From JBBDJB01 sp040880125 (GTDB lineage: Bacteria; Planctomycetota; Planctomycetia; Pirellulales; JBBDJB01), in assembly GCA_040880125.1 (NCBI GenBank), contig JBBDJB010000013.1:105814-169813 (forward strand): a stretch of DNA of 64,000 nt, in the 5' to 3' direction. A program made the position numbers and the translations under genes. Below, piece after piece: positions 26,507-35,427 of the stretch (positions are counted from its first letter, which is position 1; every line of letters begins with the position of its first letter). The notes below the pieces were generated by a model, which was not told the DNA's origin, searched no databases, and was given only the letters and a program-made list of their open reading frames with translations.

Positions 26507-27829
26507 TCAAGCGCAGGCATCGGGCGGCTGCTGGCTCGATTCGTCCGGCGGGGCCGATCGTTCGGTGATGAGACAGGCGGAGCGATTAAAGGTGAGATAA
26601 TTCCATGCCCACTGGATGAACACCAAAACGCGATTCTGGAACGAGACCAGTTGCATCAGGTGTACGAACAACCACAGGATCCACGCCAGCAGTCCGCTCA
26701 GTCGCAGGAATTTCAGGTTCGCCACGGCGCGTGAACGGCCGATCGTAGCCATTGCGCCGCGGTCAGCGTAGCGGAAGGGCGGCGTCGTCTCGCCGCGCAT
26801 CTCCCGCCAAATCCGGCGGCCTACGTAGCGTCCCTGCTGAATGGCTACCGGCGCCATACCCGGCAGCGGATTGCCGTCCGCGTCGAGCACGTGGGCCATG
26901 TCGCCGATAACGAAGATCTCCGGGTGCCCCGGCAGCGACAGATCGGGCTCCACCATAATGCGGCCCAAGCGATCACGCTGGGCTCCGGTGGCCGCGGAAA
27001 GCTTCTCATTGAGGGGGCAGGCCAGTACGCCCGCGGTCCACAGCACCGTCCGTGCCTTCACAAACTGAGTCTTTTCGCCATTTTTGAGACACACTCCGTC
27101 CGACTGCACGTCGGTCACCAGCGACCGGGTCTGCACCTGGACCCCCAACTCCTCCAGGGCGATCTTGGCCTTCCGCGACAGCTCCTCCGGATAGCTGCTC
27201 AATACCCGATCGAGTCCCTCGACCAGCAGAATTGTCGCGTCGCCGGGTGTCACGTGCCGGAAATCGCGCCGCAGCGTGTAGCGGGCGATTTCGGCCAGCG
27301 CCCCGGCAAGCTCCACGCCGGTCGGTCCGCCACCGACGATCACGAACGTGAGCCACTGCCGCCGTTTTGCCGGATCGGTCTCACGTTCGGCGGCCTCCAG
27401 CGACAATAAGATGCGGCGACGGATTTCCGTGGCATCCTCCAGCGTCTTGAGGCTGGGAGCATGCTGCTGCCACCGGTCGTGTCCAAAGTAGTTGTAGCGG
27501 GAGCCGGCGGCTACGACCAACGTGTCGTAGGCGATCTTCCCATCGCTGAGGATCGCGCGGCGGCCGGGAACGTCAAAGTCGGTGACCTCCCCCAGGACCA
27601 CCTCCGCATTGCGTTGTCGGCGTAGCACCACGCGCAGCGGCGCGGCGATGTTCGCCGGGGAAAGCGTGCCGGTGGCCACCTGGTAGAGAAGCGGTTGGAA
27701 CAAGTGGTAATTCTTTCGATCTACCAGCAATACCTCGGCGGGCGCCTTGCGCAACGATTGTGCGACCTTCAATCCGGCAAAGCCGCCGCCGACAATTAGC
27801 ACGCGTCGGCGGTCGGTTCGTTTGCTCAT
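26507..27829 (-). CDS. ndh: Type II NADH dehydrogenase (NDH-2)
   Basis: A 440-residue single-subunit NADH:quinone oxidoreductase; the ATG at 27829 gives MSKRTDRRRVLIVGGGFAGL. FAD-binding GGGFAGL lies about residues 13-19, YHLFQPLLYQVATG about 45-60 is the family signature near the flavin, AAGSRYNYFG and the second Rossmann VIVGGGPTGVELAGALAEIA bind NADH, and VIGDMAH about residue 305 is the second FAD contact. The C-terminal LWLFVHLMQLVSFQNRVLVF region is an amphipathic to membrane-embedded tail typical of NDH-2. It passes electrons from NADH to quinone without proton pumping. It is monocistronic, with 346 bp upstream before the divergent ferritin-like gene. Confidence 0.92.
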   Translation of the reverse strand: MSKRTDRRRVLIVGGGFAGLKVAQSLRKAPAEVLLVDRKNYHLFQPLLYQVATGTLSPANIAAPLRVVLRRQRNAEVVLGEVTDFDVPGRRAILSDGKIAYDTLVVAAGSRYNYFGHDRWQQHAPSLKTLEDATEIRRRILLSLEAAERETDPAKRRQWLTFVIVGGGPTGVELAGALAEIARYTLRRDFRHVTPGDATILLVEGLDRVLSSYPEELSRKAKIALEELGVQVQTRSLVTDVQSDGVCLKNGEKTQFVKARTVLWTAGVLACPLNEKLSAATGAQRDRLGRIMVEPDLSLPGHPEIFVIGDMAHVLDADGNPLPGMAPVAIQQGRYVGRRIWREMRGETTPPFRYADRGAMATIGRSRAVANLKFLRLSGLLAWILWLFVHLMQLVSFQNRVLVFIQWAWNYLTFNRSACLITERSAPPDESSQQPPDACA

Positions 27830-28175
27830 GGGGTCAACACCTGCCACGCCAAACTCCAACGAAATACTCACTCACATGTGACGCAATGGCCGTGCCGGCC
27901 AGTGGGTTAGATTCCCAGTCGGGCCATAACTTGCACGACATTCGCGCGAAGTCGGCCCGTGCTTGCAAGATCCTTCGTTCCCCGGATTGCGCAACGGACA
28001 CACGAACCGGTCCGTCGTGCGGGCATCAGCGACTTTTTGTCCGCCCATGTCCGAAACTCGCCACCGGTTCTTGGGTGAGCCGCGGTCCGGGAAGTAGGAA
28101 ATGGTTTGGCACTGTATTCGCTGGCAATGCCGTCGTGCGGATATCAAACAAAATCGCCTGAGGGAGGAAATAGCC
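27830..28175. other. Divergent intergenic region
   Basis: 346 bp between ndh and the DUF892 gene; it should hold both promoters. No clear hexamers, repeats or RNA structure were found. A Shine-Dalgarno GGGAGGAAA at its right edge belongs to the DUF892 gene. Confidence 0.4.
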
Positions 28176-28676
28176 ATGGCGCTCAAGAATCTTCAAGATG
28201 CGTTGTTGGAAGAAATGCAGGACATGCTCAGCGCCGAAAAGCAGATCAGCCGCTCGTTGAAAAAGCTGGCGAAGAAGGCGGAGGCGGAGGAACTGAAGAC
28301 CGCCTTCGAAGAGCACCTGCAGCAGACCGACGGCCAGATCGATCGCCTCGAACAGGCCTTTGAAAAGGTCGGCCGTAAGCCTCGCTCCAAGCACTGCGAC
28401 GCGATGAAGGGCATTCTGGATGAAGGCGAGGAGATGTTGGAAGAAGCGGACAACGATGATATCCGCGACTCTTTGTTGATCGCCTCCGCACAGAAGGTCG
28501 AGCATTACGAGATCGCTTCGTATGGCACTCTCTGCGAGTGGGCGCAGACGCTGGGCCTCAGCGACGTCGCAAAGCTTTTGCATGAAAACCTCGAGGAAGA
28601 GAAGCAGACCGACGAGAAGCTGACCAAGCTAGCCAAGTCGCTCAACCAGCAAGCCAAAGCGGCCGCGGCGGAGTAA
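28176..28676 (+). CDS. DUF892 (YciF-like) ferritin-like protein
   Basis: A 166-residue four-helix protein of the DUF892/YciE-YciF family. The ATG at 28176 has an excellent Shine-Dalgarno sequence (GGGAGGAAA). Family features are LQDALLEEMQDMLSAEKQI at the N-terminus, EHLQQTDGQIDRLEQAFE, a central CDAMKGILDEGEEML segment, KVEHYEIASYGTL and the final helix LLHENLEEEKQTDEKL; the Glu and His residues in E-x-x-H-type spacing fit a ferritin-like di-metal site. Members are linked to stress responses. There is no signal peptide. The Lys/Ala-rich tail is usual. It converges on the ABC-F gene with 13 bp between stops. Confidence 0.9.
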   Translation: MALKNLQDALLEEMQDMLSAEKQISRSLKKLAKKAEAEELKTAFEEHLQQTDGQIDRLEQAFEKVGRKPRSKHCDAMKGILDEGEEMLEEADNDDIRDSLLIASAQKVEHYEIASYGTLCEWAQTLGLSDVAKLLHENLEEEKQTDEKLTKLAKSLNQQAKAAAAE

Positions 28677-28689
28677 CGGTGCGGCAACT

Positions 28690-30492
28690 TTACCTCAAGG
28701 CTTCGAGTTGCTCCCAGCGTACGTAAGCGCGATCGAGCTGCTCGGTGAGTTGCTTTAACCGCGCCTGCTGGCCGGCGATCTCACCCGACTCTTGCTTATA
28801 GAACTCCGGCCGGGCCACGACCGCGTGCAGTTCGGCCAGTTCCGTCTCCAGGGACTCGATCGTCGCCGGCAGCGATTCCAGCTCGCGCTTCTCGTGGTAG
28901 GCCAGTTTCCGCTGCTCCGCTGGCAACTCTTTCCGCGGCGGCTGCGTGCGTGTTTTCGCGGGCGCTTTGGTTTCGCTGGCGGCAGCCGATTGCGGCCGCT
29001 GGCGAACCCAGTCGTCATACCCACCGACGTATTCACGCACGTTGCCGTGTTCGAACACGATGGTGCTCGTCACCACGTTGTTGAGAAACGCCCGATCGTG
29101 GCTCACCACCAGCAACGTGCCCGGATACTCGACCAGGCGCTCCTCCAATAGTTCGAGCGTTTCGGTGTCCAGATCGTTGGTCGGCTCGTCGAGCACGATC
29201 AGGTTGGCCGGCCTGGCGAACAGCCTCGCCAAGAGCAGCCGATTCCGCTCGCCGCCGGAGAGGAATTTCACCTGGGTACGCGCGCGCTCCGGCGTGAAGA
29301 GGAAATCCTTGAGATACCCGAGCACGTGCCGCGAGCGGCCGTCGATCAAGAGCGACTCTCCCCCGGCGCCGAGGTTTTCCTGCACCGTTGCCTCTTCGTC
29401 GAGCTGCTGCCGCAGTTGGTCGAAGTAGGCGATTTGCAGCTTGGTACCAAAGCGCATCGTGCCGGACTGCGGCTCTAGTTCGCCCAGCAGCAAACGCAAC
29501 AGCGTGGTCTTGCCGGCGCCGTTAGGACCAATGATGCCGATCTTGTCGCCGCGCATGATGGTCGTGGAGAAGTCGCCTACGATGGTCTGCTCGTCGTAGG
29601 CGAAGAAGATGTCTTCGGCCACGGCGACCAATGCTCCGCTACGGATGGCCGATTGAATGGTCAGTGCCGAAGTGCCGACTGCTTCGCGCCGGTCACGGCG
29701 GTCGCGGCGCATCTCTTTCAGCGCCCGCACCCGTCCTTCATTGCGTGTGCGGCGGGCTTTTATGCCTTGCCGCAACCACACCTCTTCCTGGGCGAGCTTT
29801 TTGTCGAACAGTGCGGCCTGCTTCTCCTCGACCGCCAGTGCCGACTCCTTGCGTACCAGGAAGGTGTCGTAGTCACAGCTCCAGTCGAACAGGCGTCCAC
29901 GGTCAATTTCGAGTATCCGCGTGGCAATCGCTCGCAAAAACGCCCGGTCGTGCGTTACGAACACCAGCGTGGCCGGCCACCGCAGCAGAAAGTCCTCCAG
30001 CCAGGCGATCGTGTCGATGTCCAGGTGGTTGGTCGGTTCATCCAGCAAGAGGATGTCCGGCTCTCGCGCGAGCGACTGTGCCAGCAGAACGCGGCGCTTC
30101 ATACCCGAGGAGAGCGTGTTCACTTCGCGGCTTCCGTCGAGTTCCATCCGCGACAGAATTTGGTCGACCTGCTGTTGTGCCTTCCAGCGGTTCGACTCTT
30201 CCAGTTCACTGGCGGGAAAGCTGCGCAGGACTACTTCGTCGATACCGCCGCGCAGGTCTTGTGGTACTTCCTGCTGTAGGAGAGCGATCTTCGTTCCCGG
30301 GGCGAGAACGCACTGGCCGTGGTCGGACTGCAATTGTCCCAGCAGCACGCGCAACAGCGTCGTTTTCCCCGAGCCATTGCGGCCCAACAGGCCGATCCGC
30401 TGCCCCGATTCGATCTGGCAGGTCACCTCGTCCAACAGCGGAGGACCGCGAAAGCCGATGGTCAGGTCTTCGAGCCGGATGAGCATTGCCAT
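28690..30492 (-). CDS. ABC-F family ATPase, Uup/EttA-like
   Basis: A 600-residue soluble protein with two ABC domains and no membrane segment. The start at 30492 (MAMLIRLEDLTIGF) is chosen because the upstream 57 codons are Arg/Cys-rich and implausible. Domain 1 has Walker A GRNGSGKTTLL, signature LSSGMKRR and Walker B LLLDEPTNHLD; domain 2 has GPNGAGKTTLL, LSGGERNRLLLA and IVLDEPTNDLD. The linker between is charged, as in ABC-F proteins that act on the ribosome. The C-terminal about 90 residues form a coiled coil (RKELPAEQRKLAYHEKREL onwards), the Uup-type DNA- or ribosome-binding tail. The first signature motif deviates (LSSG for LSGG). Uup is the nearest match. Confidence 0.9.
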   Translation of the reverse strand: MAMLIRLEDLTIGFRGPPLLDEVTCQIESGQRIGLLGRNGSGKTTLLRVLLGQLQSDHGQCVLAPGTKIALLQQEVPQDLRGGIDEVVLRSFPASELEESNRWKAQQQVDQILSRMELDGSREVNTLSSGMKRRVLLAQSLAREPDILLLDEPTNHLDIDTIAWLEDFLLRWPATLVFVTHDRAFLRAIATRILEIDRGRLFDWSCDYDTFLVRKESALAVEEKQAALFDKKLAQEEVWLRQGIKARRTRNEGRVRALKEMRRDRRDRREAVGTSALTIQSAIRSGALVAVAEDIFFAYDEQTIVGDFSTTIMRGDKIGIIGPNGAGKTTLLRLLLGELEPQSGTMRFGTKLQIAYFDQLRQQLDEEATVQENLGAGGESLLIDGRSRHVLGYLKDFLFTPERARTQVKFLSGGERNRLLLARLFARPANLIVLDEPTNDLDTETLELLEERLVEYPGTLLVVSHDRAFLNNVVTSTIVFEHGNVREYVGGYDDWVRQRPQSAAASETKAPAKTRTQPPRKELPAEQRKLAYHEKRELESLPATIESLETELAELHAVVARPEFYKQESGEIAGQQARLKQLTEQLDRAYVRWEQLEALR

Positions 30493-30790
30493 AGGGGAGC
30501 GGTCGAGCGGCTGCCAGCAGGTAGGAGCGTCGTCCAATCTGGAATCGACTATTCTATGGAGCCGGGTGACGTTTCGACCAGGGCAGTGATTCCGCTGGCG
30601 ACAGGGTCCGCGGCACTGAACGCGTTGTCGCCTCCGGCGGAGCGTGCCGGTTCTGCGGAGCATAGCGGCTGCGGCGCCTGTCGCGATCGGTGCAAGATCG
30701 GGCGAGGCCGTCTCACTGCCGGACCCAGCGAGCTAGACTTTCCCAAGAAGGTGCTTGAAATCACCGTTGTTCACACGAGGAGTACGCCAG

Positions 30791-31591
30791 ATGGCCCATT
30801 GGCGACATCGCAATACGAAGTGCGCCCGCGGCGGATTCACCACTGCCGAAGGAATTACGATGGTGCTCACCCTAGTGGTGGGCGCGGGGATCGGCGTCGC
30901 TTATTTGCGCGGCGACCTGAATACCGTTCTCGGAGCGCAGACCGAAGCGGAAGCTGAGACCGAACAGCCAGCGGGTCCCGACCCAGTCGAGTTGCAGCGC
31001 CGAATCGAACAGCTCGAACGAGAGGTTGCTCGCCTGACCGACTGGGCCGATGAAGGCACCGCCGAGAAGCCGGGCCGGTTGCTCGAGGGCCTGGTCTCCC
31101 AGCCCGCGCCCGCCTGGGAATCGCTAAATGAACAAGAGCAGGAGGCTCGACGCGCCGCCGGTGACGCCTCGCTCGCCTATTGGAACCAGGTGCAACAAGC
31201 AGTGGCTCAGGAGCAGACGCTGCTCCGCGCGAACGCCCCGGCCTTGGCCGGCGGCAACGCCGAAACGCTGGTCGCCTTTCGTGAAAAGGGGGCGAACCTA
31301 CTCGCTGCCGCGCTGGCGAAGCTCAAGCCCGGCGCGGAAGTCGATCCGGCCGTTGTGAAGTACACGCGCCAACTGCAGAACTGGTACGCCGATGGTGGTA
31401 CGCTGTACGCCCAGGCGAACTTCCTGCTCCGCGAGGGAACGCTCAGCATGCAGCACGGCCGCACGGGCAAGGAGTGGACCGAGGCGGAAGTCCTCCACAC
31501 GCAGGCGCGCGAGCGGCTCGTCCGACAGGAGGAGGCGCTGCGGCTCTATCTCTCGGAAACCTACCGCGTCGAGTACCCGCCGCTCGGATAG
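30791..31591 (+). CDS. Membrane-anchored coiled-coil protein, unknown
   Basis: I do not recognise a family. The ATG at 30791 is preceded by GAGGAG at spacing 7; an upstream ATG at 30755 lacks this. The 266-residue product has a basic start, one membrane segment (GITMVLTLVVGAGIGVAYL) near residues 20-40, then an acidic coiled coil (EAEAETEQPAGPDPVELQR, RIEQLEREVARL). The rest is helical and Ala/Glu/Gln-rich, with QNWYADGGTLYAQANFLL and a basic C-terminal helix ending YRVEYPPLG. Topology suggests a short cytoplasmic part and an outside helical domain. It stands alone between the divergent ABC-F gene and the SHD1 protein gene. Confidence 0.65.
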   Translation: MAHWRHRNTKCARGGFTTAEGITMVLTLVVGAGIGVAYLRGDLNTVLGAQTEAEAETEQPAGPDPVELQRRIEQLEREVARLTDWADEGTAEKPGRLLEGLVSQPAPAWESLNEQEQEARRAAGDASLAYWNQVQQAVAQEQTLLRANAPALAGGNAETLVAFREKGANLLAAALAKLKPGAEVDPAVVKYTRQLQNWYADGGTLYAQANFLLREGTLSMQHGRTGKEWTEAEVLHTQARERLVRQEEALRLYLSETYRVEYPPLG

Positions 31592-31921
31592 GTCGCGTCG
31601 GCTGACGGCGGCCACTTCTACTGCAAGATGGCGACTTCGCCACCGGAGCCTCCCCGCGCTCGCATGAAACTCCCGCCCGGGAACGCCCACCGCCGGCGAT
31701 TTGCGGCGATTCGGACCGAATCTTGTTCTACCGGACGCCGCTGCCGCGTTTGCTTGCACCCGGAATTGGGCTGGACTAGCATAGCAAAAGCGGGCGGTTT
31801 GGCGGATTTGCTCCCCCCGCGGCCCGCTGCCGCCAATCACAAAACGCGCGGCCGCAACTGTCGCCGCGCCAGCGGCACCTGACGGCGCTGACGAAGTTCC
31901 TTCCACAATAGGACCCACATT
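31592..31921. other. Intergenic stretch
   Basis: 330 bp between two plus-strand genes. Only shadow frames occur, and I see no promoter or structure I would defend apart from TAGGA before the SHD1-protein start. Confidence 0.4.
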
Positions 31922-33112
31922 ATGCCACGCGCTTTGAGAATGTTGATCATCGGATGCCTGGTGGGCCTGATGGCGGTCGACCCGGCGATGGCCTGCCGCT
32001 GGTTCCATCGGCGGGCGTCCTGCCGGCCGTGTTATCCGGTGTATCAGGCGCCGTCGTGCAATGTCTACTCCAGCTACAGCTATGCGACGCCTCAGTACAC
32101 CTTGCCCGGCATTCCAGTACAACCGCAGAGATCCAATCGTCCGGAGATGACTCCGACCCCGCCATTCGACGAGCCTGCACTGCCAACCGATTTGCCGCCA
32201 GCGGACGGCGCCCAGGCGTCGCCGAGCGACCAGCCCGACGCAATTCCACCGCTTCAACCAACGCCGCCGGCTGACGAACGTGCCGCCCAGCCGCCCGTAC
32301 TGGACGAGCCGCCGATGTTCGATGAGCCGCCCATGTTCGATGAGCCACCGGTCGAGCAGCCGGCCGCTCAACCGCCGGCCTTCGACGAAGTTCCTCCAGC
32401 CGACGTAGCGGTGCCACCGGCAGACGACGCGGATCCGCCAGTCGACTTGGACGAAATCCTTCCGCCCGCTCAAGAACCTGCGGGCGATCGGCCTCCCGTC
32501 GAATCTCCGACGCAGCCGGTGGAGGAGCCCGCTGCCGACGAGCCATTCGACTTTGGAGAATTGTTCCCTCAAGAGCCCGCCGCCGTTCCGCCGGCCGATG
32601 CGCCCGTGCCGACCGAGCAAGAGCCGCCTGCCGAGGAAGCGGCCGAAGAAGCAGCCCGGCCTCAGCCGCCGGAGCAGCCCGCCCAGGCGGCTCCGGTCGA
32701 TGAAGCGCCCATCGAAGAAGCGCCCGTCGAAGAAGCACCCGTCGAGGAGGAGCCGGCGATCGACTTCGATAACCTGTTCGGTCCCGAGGGCGACGATGCG
32801 GACGGCGCCGCAGAGCCGCCCGCTGCGGAGGACCAATCCACCGTGGCCCCCACAGAGGATCCGCAGGCGGTGATGTCCGTCGCCGGCGGCCTGGCCAGCG
32901 ATGCGCTACGCGAGTGGACCGACAATTCCGGCAGCTATTCGTGCCGGGGGCAGCTCACGCAGCTTCTCGACGGTCAGGTGCGGTTGCTGAAGGAAAACGG
33001 ACGCACGACCACCGTTCCCCTGTCGCGGTTGAGCGAAGCGGATCTCCGGTTCGTCCAGGCCCAGGCCAGCGCGGCGAAGCTGGCACTGGTCTCCCGGACG
33101 GTGAGCAACTGA
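31922..33112 (+). CDS. Secreted Pro/Glu-rich protein with C-terminal SHD1 domain
   Basis: A 396-residue exported protein. MPRALRMLIIGCLVGLMAV is the signal peptide, cut near AMA|CR. A Cys/Tyr-rich short segment (RRASCRPCYPVYQAPSC) follows, then about 240 residues of Pro/Glu/Asp/Ala low-complexity sequence with small tandem repeats, such as two copies of MFDEPP and four of (I/V)EEAPVEE type. The last about 65 residues form an SLA1-homology-1 domain (REWTDNSGSYSCRGQL, GQVRLLKENGRTTTVPLSRL, LSEADLRFV), frequent in planctomycete secreted proteins. The low-complexity part is likely an extended wall-spanning linker that exposes the SHD1 domain (inference). It has its own hairpin terminator region downstream. 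Confidence 0.85.
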   Translation: MPRALRMLIIGCLVGLMAVDPAMACRWFHRRASCRPCYPVYQAPSCNVYSSYSYATPQYTLPGIPVQPQRSNRPEMTPTPPFDEPALPTDLPPADGAQASPSDQPDAIPPLQPTPPADERAAQPPVLDEPPMFDEPPMFDEPPVEQPAAQPPAFDEVPPADVAVPPADDADPPVDLDEILPPAQEPAGDRPPVESPTQPVEEPAADEPFDFGELFPQEPAAVPPADAPVPTEQEPPAEEAAEEAARPQPPEQPAQAAPVDEAPIEEAPVEEAPVEEEPAIDFDNLFGPEGDDADGAAEPPAAEDQSTVAPTEDPQAVMSVAGGLASDALREWTDNSGSYSCRGQLTQLLDGQVRLLKENGRTTTVPLSRLSEADLRFVQAQASAAKLALVSRTVSN

Positions 33113-33157
33113 CCACCACGGCGGCTGCTGGCACATCCACGGCAGTGTAACTTCGTG

Positions 33158-33196
33158 GCGCAGAGCCCACGGGCTCTGCGCGCTTTGGCGAAGCTT
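33158..33196 (+). terminator. Tandem hairpins after the SHD1-protein gene
   Basis: GCGCAGAGCC (33158-33167) pairs perfectly with GGCTCTGCGC (33172-33181) over a 4-nt loop, and a second small stem GGCGAAGCTTTGCC follows. There is no T-tract, so this is a terminator or 3'-end stabiliser only by position, 46 nt after the stop. Confidence 0.5.
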
Positions 33197-33369
33197 TGCC
33201 GAAAAAGCGCCGACTCTGCCTCAACACGGCGGCAAGAACTGCCGATTCTGGCCGACAGCGCCGCGCGCACCGGCTGGGTTGGGCGGTGCTGTCACGGATC
33301 GGTTCGCTTGCATTGCTTCAGAAGCCACGGCCAAATAAATCGGTTGGCGATTGCCAGGGACGGCGGCAC

Positions 33370-33861
33370 ATGGACCCGATGACCACATTGATCGGTGGCT
33401 CTCTGGCGATATCCGCTGCCAGTGCAGCGGCTGAGCGGGTCGGACAGGGCGTCGCCGGTTTCGCTCAGGCGCTCGCTTCTGCGCTTGGCGCGCCCGGACC
33501 GACTCAACCCAGCGCCGGCAATTCCGCGCCCGCCGACGCCGGCCTGACCGCATCTGCCCAGCAGATCCTCAATGATCTGGCCCGAGAGCTTAACGAGTTG
33601 TTGGCCGGAGCGGACATCGAGCCGGGCGCCGGCTTTCATCTTCACGTTGCCAGCGAGGGCGGCGACGTCCAAGTCGCGGGCGAACATCCTCGCAGCGATG
33701 CCATTGAGGCGGTGCTCGCGCAAAACCCCGACCTGGTGCACCGTCTTCAAAGCGTGGCCGCCGCGCTGGTTGGCGGCTCGGACGGCACCGGTTCGCGAAG
33801 TGGTTTCGTCGACCTGTTTGTCGATCCATTCGGCGCCACCGCCGCACTCCTCGGCGCCTAG
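33370..33861 (+). CDS. Hypothetical protein, 163 residues
   Basis: I do not recognise it. The ATG at 33370 gives MDPMTTLIGGSLAISAASAA and an Ala/Gly-rich first third without a clear cleavage site. Residues about 50-75 are an extended Ala/Pro/Thr linker, then QQILNDLARELNELLAGAD forms a helix, GAGFHLHVASEGGDVQVAGE a beta hairpin, and DAIEAVLAQNPDLVHRLQSVA a second helix. The layout, a linker plus a small alpha/beta unit at the C-terminus, recalls hook-length or surface-assembly proteins, but I would not assign that. The upstream frame from 33196 is not supported. It converges on the heme gene with 37 bp between. Confidence 0.55.
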   Translation: MDPMTTLIGGSLAISAASAAAERVGQGVAGFAQALASALGAPGPTQPSAGNSAPADAGLTASAQQILNDLARELNELLAGADIEPGAGFHLHVASEGGDVQVAGEHPRSDAIEAVLAQNPDLVHRLQSVAAALVGGSDGTGSRSGFVDLFVDPFGATAALLGA

Positions 33862-33898
33862 AATCTCGGGCCATGCGATCACTGCCCTCGCCGCGCAA

Positions 33899-35338
33899 CT
33901 AGATCTGCGCGAGTACGTGTTCGGCCGCTATCTTCCCGCTTTCCACGCACTGTGGAATGCCCACTCCGCGGTAGGCGTTGCCAGCTAGTGCCAGCCGCGG
34001 CAGCGCTCGCAGTCGCTCCTCGATCCGCGCCAGCCGCTCCAGATGTCCGACGTGATACTGCGGCATGGCCTCTCCCCAGCGGGCAACATCGCACAAGAGC
34101 GGGCTTCCGGACGCTCCAATCAACTCCGCCAGCTCGGCGGCTGCGATCTCGATAAGAGCGTCATCCGGCGCCTCGACCAACTCCTGTTGCAAGGCCCCGC
34201 CGATGAACACCCGCACCAGCACACAACCGTCCGGAGCGCGGCCGGGAAACTTCACGCTGGCGAAGCTGCCGGCAATGATTCGCCGGCCTTCCACCGCGGG
34301 GACCACGAAGCCAAACCCGTCCAGCGGGTGCTGGATCTGCTCTCGGCGAAAGCCGAGCGACACGACCGCCGAACTCGCCGACGGGATGCCCGATAGCTCG
34401 GCGGCCAATTGCGGATCGACCGCACCGAGCAGCCGCGCCGCGGGCCGCGATCCGGTGGCAAGGATCACGCCGTCGCAAAGAAGCGGCGCAAAGGCGCCCG
34501 CCGTACCACCCGTCGCCTCGCAATCTACCCGCCACTGTCCGGCGGTCTCCAGCGCGATGCCGGTCACGCGATGACTCGTATGAATCGCTGCCTCCGGTAG
34601 CCGCGCGGCAACCGCTTCCACCAAGCTGGACATGCCTCGCCGCGGAGCAACGAACAGGCTGTATCGGGCGCCACGCTCGCTCGCTTCGCCTGGGCTTTGG
34701 CCCGCCCGGCGCCGCGCCGCTCGCAGCAGACTGCCGAACTGCCGTTCGTCTTCCACAAGCTGCGGCAAGGTGGCCTGCATGCTGAGCATCTCAGCGTCGG
34801 CCGTGTAGATGCCGCCCAACAGAGGCTGCGCGAGCCGCTCGTACAGCTCGCTTCCGAAGCGGCGCCGAACGAACGAGGCGACGCTCTCGTCGCTGTCCTC
34901 GCGGCGAGGCGGAACGCGCAACTCGCGCATCAGGCGAAGCTTGCCCCGGGGGCTGAGCAGCGGTGTCGTGATCATCGGCCACAGCCGCCGCGGCGCCGAT
35001 AGTAGAAAACCGGCCGGCACGCGCCGCAGCCGACCGCCGTGCACTACAAACGCCCGGCGGAAGCGCGGCTCGGTCTCGATCAACTCCTCGGCGAGCCCCA
35101 CCTCTCGGCACAAATCAACGGCCGCCGGCAGGCGCGTGAGGAAATTGTCGGCGCTCCGCTCGATCAAGAATCCGTCGCGGTGAACCGTCTGCAAGACGCC
35201 GCCGACGCGGTCACTGGCTTCCAATAGCACTGGCTCGGCGGCCGGCTCTGCCCGGGTGAGATAGTACGCTGCGGCCAAACCGCTGATACCGCCCCCGATC
35301 ACGGCAATGCGTCGACGGGCGGAAGTGGGCGCGTTCAC
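33899..35338 (-). CDS. hemY: Protoporphyrinogen/coproporphyrinogen III oxidase
   Basis: A 479-residue FAD enzyme that oxidises protoporphyrinogen IX or coproporphyrinogen III in heme synthesis. The start is a GTG at 35338 directly before RRRIAVIGGGISGLAAAY, the dinucleotide-binding fold at residues about 9-26. Further motifs are LLEASDRVGGVLQTV, a DNFLTRLPAAVDLCREVGL region, the EPLLGGIYTAD-like stretch (QPLLGGIYTADAEMLSM) and the C-terminal FAD contact LALAGNAYRGVGIPQCVESG. Length fits the oxygen-dependent HemY family. No Shine-Dalgarno sequence precedes the GTG; instead a 30-bp palindromic repeat lies only 9-38 bp upstream. The predicted membrane association is peripheral. Confidence 0.92.
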   Translation of the reverse strand: MNAPTSARRRIAVIGGGISGLAAAYYLTRAEPAAEPVLLEASDRVGGVLQTVHRDGFLIERSADNFLTRLPAAVDLCREVGLAEELIETEPRFRRAFVVHGGRLRRVPAGFLLSAPRRLWPMITTPLLSPRGKLRLMRELRVPPRREDSDESVASFVRRRFGSELYERLAQPLLGGIYTADAEMLSMQATLPQLVEDERQFGSLLRAARRRAGQSPGEASERGARYSLFVAPRRGMSSLVEAVAARLPEAAIHTSHRVTGIALETAGQWRVDCEATGGTAGAFAPLLCDGVILATGSRPAARLLGAVDPQLAAELSGIPSASSAVVSLGFRREQIQHPLDGFGFVVPAVEGRRIIAGSFASVKFPGRAPDGCVLVRVFIGGALQQELVEAPDDALIEIAAAELAELIGASGSPLLCDVARWGEAMPQYHVGHLERLARIEERLRALPRLALAGNAYRGVGIPQCVESGKIAAEHVLAQI

Positions 35339-35346
35339 AGGCGAAT

Positions 35347-35376
35347 GGTGCCACTGCTGGCTTGTCCAGCAGTGCC
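35347..35376 (+). repeat. Type C palindromic repeat, copy 1
   Basis: CCACTGCTGG-CTTGT-CCAGCAGTG forms a near-perfect stem-loop. An identical 30-bp copy lies at 54887-54916. This copy sits directly upstream of the hemY start codon. Confidence 0.9.
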
Positions 35377-35427
35377 CCGGATAGAACTGTTAGCACGATC
35401 GCTAAGCGGCAAAACTCGCCGCTCATG

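Noticed and set aside
26151..26510. Small minus-strand frames upstream of the Wzz-like gene
   Set aside because: No start signal, no hydrophobic or motif pattern; composition typical of non-coding high-GC DNA.
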